This document shows positions 30,565-32,236 of a stretch of DNA of 32,236 nucleotides, piece after piece. The stretch is taken from IMG/VR virus record IMGVR_UViG_3300037247_001420, positions 1-32,236 of that record. One strand, given 5' to 3'. Each line of letters starts with the position of its first letter. Positions within the stretch are counted from its first letter, which is position 1. Made by a program: the position numbers and the translations under genes. Origin of the DNA: a virus. The notes beneath the pieces are model-generated. The model was given only the letters and a program-made list of their open reading frames with translations. It ran no database searches and had not been told where the DNA came from.

Positions 30565-32236
30565 ATGGAAAGAAATTTAATCGTAACAATGAAGTTGGAC
30601 GGCGTAGATGCTGAAAGTGTTAAAATGGTTGTTTTGGATGTTAACAATGTATTTAAAAGTGAGGCTGTCACGACTGGCAATTCTTTTAATTCGATACAAT
30701 TATTGTTAAAAGTCCCAAAAAATGTTTATGAATTTGGGACGGCCGTCACAATAACTTTTTCGCATGATAACGATTTTGAAGGTCGACCATTAGTATTTCA
30801 AGGTAGTTTTGATATAAATTTTGATTACTGGACATACAATTTCACATCAGCCGAATTAAATGGTGCAGTTAAAACTAGGACTTCAGAATTAAAGTTTATT
30901 TTAGTATTTAGCTTCACTGAAAATAATCCAGCGAATACAGCAACTAAAAAAGTTGGTTTGTTTAATGATATTTCTAAATTTCCACCAACGATTATTTATG
31001 ATGAAAATTATTATGTATCATTAAATGGACTAATTTATCAGTCCATATCCGGGATATGGACTGACACGGGACTTTTAGAAATTAAAAAAACATCCGGTTC
31101 AATAATTATTACTCAATCCTTAAAAGGTGGATTTTTAGCATCTGTCGAGCCTATCGATGCATCAACAACCGATTTACTTATTGCACAAGTTTCAAAAAAT
31201 ACGGGTGACATTTTAACGATTAATGAATTGCTTGGTATTAACGGAGACAACTTTATTAAAAGTGATTTTGATAATAACTATGCACCCGTAACTATTATTA
31301 GAGATGAAGATATACTAGTAATGAACGATGCCCTTGATAATTTTGCAGTTAAAAGAATTACCATAGCCCAATTACGGGAATTGTTCGGTAGTAACTTCTT
31401 AGGCTACTCCGATTATATTGACTTATTACCTGATCCATTTACCGATCCTGATCTAAACAAAGATATTCCGTTTACAGCTATTGTTATTTTTGAAGGGACT
31501 AGCACAGGTGGTAGTTTAGTTAAGCTATTAACTATTCATCAATGGATAACCGAAACAGGCGACCCTGAGGGTTCACAGTACACATGGTTTGACACAGGTG
31601 AGAAGGGTTTTGTTACACAAGAGGAGTTTGAGGTACTAGAAGCGTTAGTAGCTACTAAGTCCGATAAATCTGATACGGGATTATATGATGAATTTTCAGC
31701 ACCTATAAAAGCTTTGGTTGCTGCTGCTCCCGTACAAACAGAAAGCATAGAAAATGCTGTTGATGTTATTTTTGATAACTCAGCAATAATTGATGCCGGT
31801 AATATGAAAAAAAACTCATACGCAACTTCATCAAATACGATAGTTGATAAAGCATTTTCAGATGAAGATGACAATAACATTAAAGCAACATATGAAACTA
31901 AAACAAATGCTTCAGCACAAATAGCATTAAAACAAAATATTGCCGAACCTTTACTTGGTACGACGGATAAAACTATTCCCGGTAGCATAAACGAGGTTTT
32001 AAGCACTCAGGGAGGGCAAGCAGTTTTAATAGGTAATAATGCAAGCACAATAAGTGCCAATACCGGAAATATTGATGGTAATGCTAGCGATATAACCGAT
32101 TTACAAAATAGTAAAATCAGCGGTGTTATTGTCGAAAAAGATGGTGTATTGCTCGATGGCAATGTTAATAAAATTAATTATACTACTAATATGAGTATAC
32201 TTAATCCAACTCCGGGAGAAATTGAAGTATCAAGCT
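30565..32236 (+). CDS. tail fibre / baseplate upper protein, N-terminal part (continues at position 1)
   Basis: The ATG at 30565 (SD GAGGAT) opens a frame without a stop to the end of the window; after the 127-bp overlap is removed it continues at base 1 to 2160, giving 1,234 residues (515 before the join). The first ~130 residues (VTMKLDGVDAESVKMVVLDV and beta strands) resemble the BppU-type baseplate-anchoring domain. Later segments have KSDKSDTGLYDEFS, TNASAQIALKQNIAEP and TTDKTIPGSINEV, which are common shaft motifs of phage fibres. Confidence 0.82.
   Translation, partial: MERNLIVTMKLDGVDAESVKMVVLDVNNVFKSEAVTTGNSFNSIQLLLKVPKNVYEFGTAVTITFSHDNDFEGRPLVFQGSFDINFDYWTYNFTSAELNGAVKTRTSELKFILVFSFTENNPANTATKKVGLFNDISKFPPTIIYDENYYVSLNGLIYQSISGIWTDTGLLEIKKTSGSIIITQSLKGGFLASVEPIDASTTDLLIAQVSKNTGDILTINELLGINGDNFIKSDFDNNYAPVTIIRDEDILVMNDALDNFAVKRITIAQLRELFGSNFLGYSDYIDLLPDPFTDPDLNKDIPFTAIVIFEGTSTGGSLVKLLTIHQWITETGDPEGSQYTWFDTGEKGFVTQEEFEVLEALVATKSDKSDTGLYDEFSAPIKALVAAAPVQTESIENAVDVIFDNSAIIDAGNMKKNSYATSSNTIVDKAFSDEDDNNIKATYETKTNASAQIALKQNIAEPLLGTTDKTIPGSINEVLSTQGGQAVLIGNNASTISANTGNIDGNASDITDLQNSKISGVIVEKDGVLLDGNVNKINYTTNMSILNPTPGEIEVSS
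32110..32236. repeat. terminal direct repeat, right copy
   Basis: Exact copy of positions 1-127. Removing one copy gives a circle of 32,109 bp. The repeat lies inside an open reading frame in both places and in the same phase. Confidence 0.93.

Noticed and set aside
31539-32006. 155-aa leftward ORF opposite the fibre gene
   Set aside because: Shadow of the fibre reading frame; no SD and opposite to all late transcription. The same holds for the other long antisense frames within structural genes.
1-32236. Mycoplasma/Spiroplasma code (TGA = Trp)
   Set aside because: Many genes end at TGA with tight overlaps to the next start (for example 17534-17537 and 18498-18501), and tryptophan is encoded by TGG.

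Overview
This window is a complete circular phage genome of about 32.1 kb. Positions 32110-32236 repeat positions 1-127 exactly (127 bp), as expected when an assembler opens a circle, so the unique circle is 32,109 bp. One tail-fibre gene runs through the join in the same frame (30565 to 32109, then 1 to 2160). The DNA is strongly AT-rich, ribosome-binding sites are AGGAGG-like, promoters carry an extended TGnTATAAT -10 box, and TGA is a stop (tryptophan is TGG). This suggests a host in the Bacillota, or a Mycoplasmatota lineage that keeps the standard code (Acholeplasma or Izemoplasma-like). No cell-wall endolysin, integrase, DNA polymerase or helicase is recognisable.

Layout. A divergent control region at about 16.5-17.0 kb separates two gene sets. 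The late set runs rightward: small terminase, a secreted beta-helix-like protein, a membrane protein, large terminase, portal, MuF-type head protein, scaffold, major capsid protein, connectors, tail proteins, a baseplate-like protein, the giant fibre, then (past the join) a small metallopeptidase-like protein and membrane proteins including a likely holin. It ends at strong terminators near 4.7-4.95 kb. The early set runs leftward from about 16.5 kb to 5.0 kb: a Cro/CI-type regulator, a replication initiator of the winged-helix O/DnaD type, many small proteins, a Rad50/SbcC-like ATPase with RecT and an MBL-fold hydrolase, a PP-loop (PAPS-reductase-like) enzyme, a lipoprotein, and a run of small accessory genes.

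How it may work. The phage seems to rely on host polymerase. A DnaA-box cluster at 7590-7692 and an iteron array at 16643-16866 are two origin or control candidates. Two early promoters carry a shared 22-bp palindromic operator. Early expression supplies the initiator, recombination proteins and accessory or counter-defence proteins; the late operon builds a capsid and a tail that lacks a normal long tape-measure gene.

The least explained parts are a 57-bp exact copy of terL lying inside the early operon, so that early RNA would be antisense to terL mRNA; a 49-aa Acb2/Tad1-hairpin-like protein; two MazG-like proteins without catalytic acids; a switch-like leader at 4001-4146; a structured gene-free region at 5354-5680; and two tiny promoter-terminator units between the convergent operons. 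All functions come from reading motifs by eye; no database search was possible.
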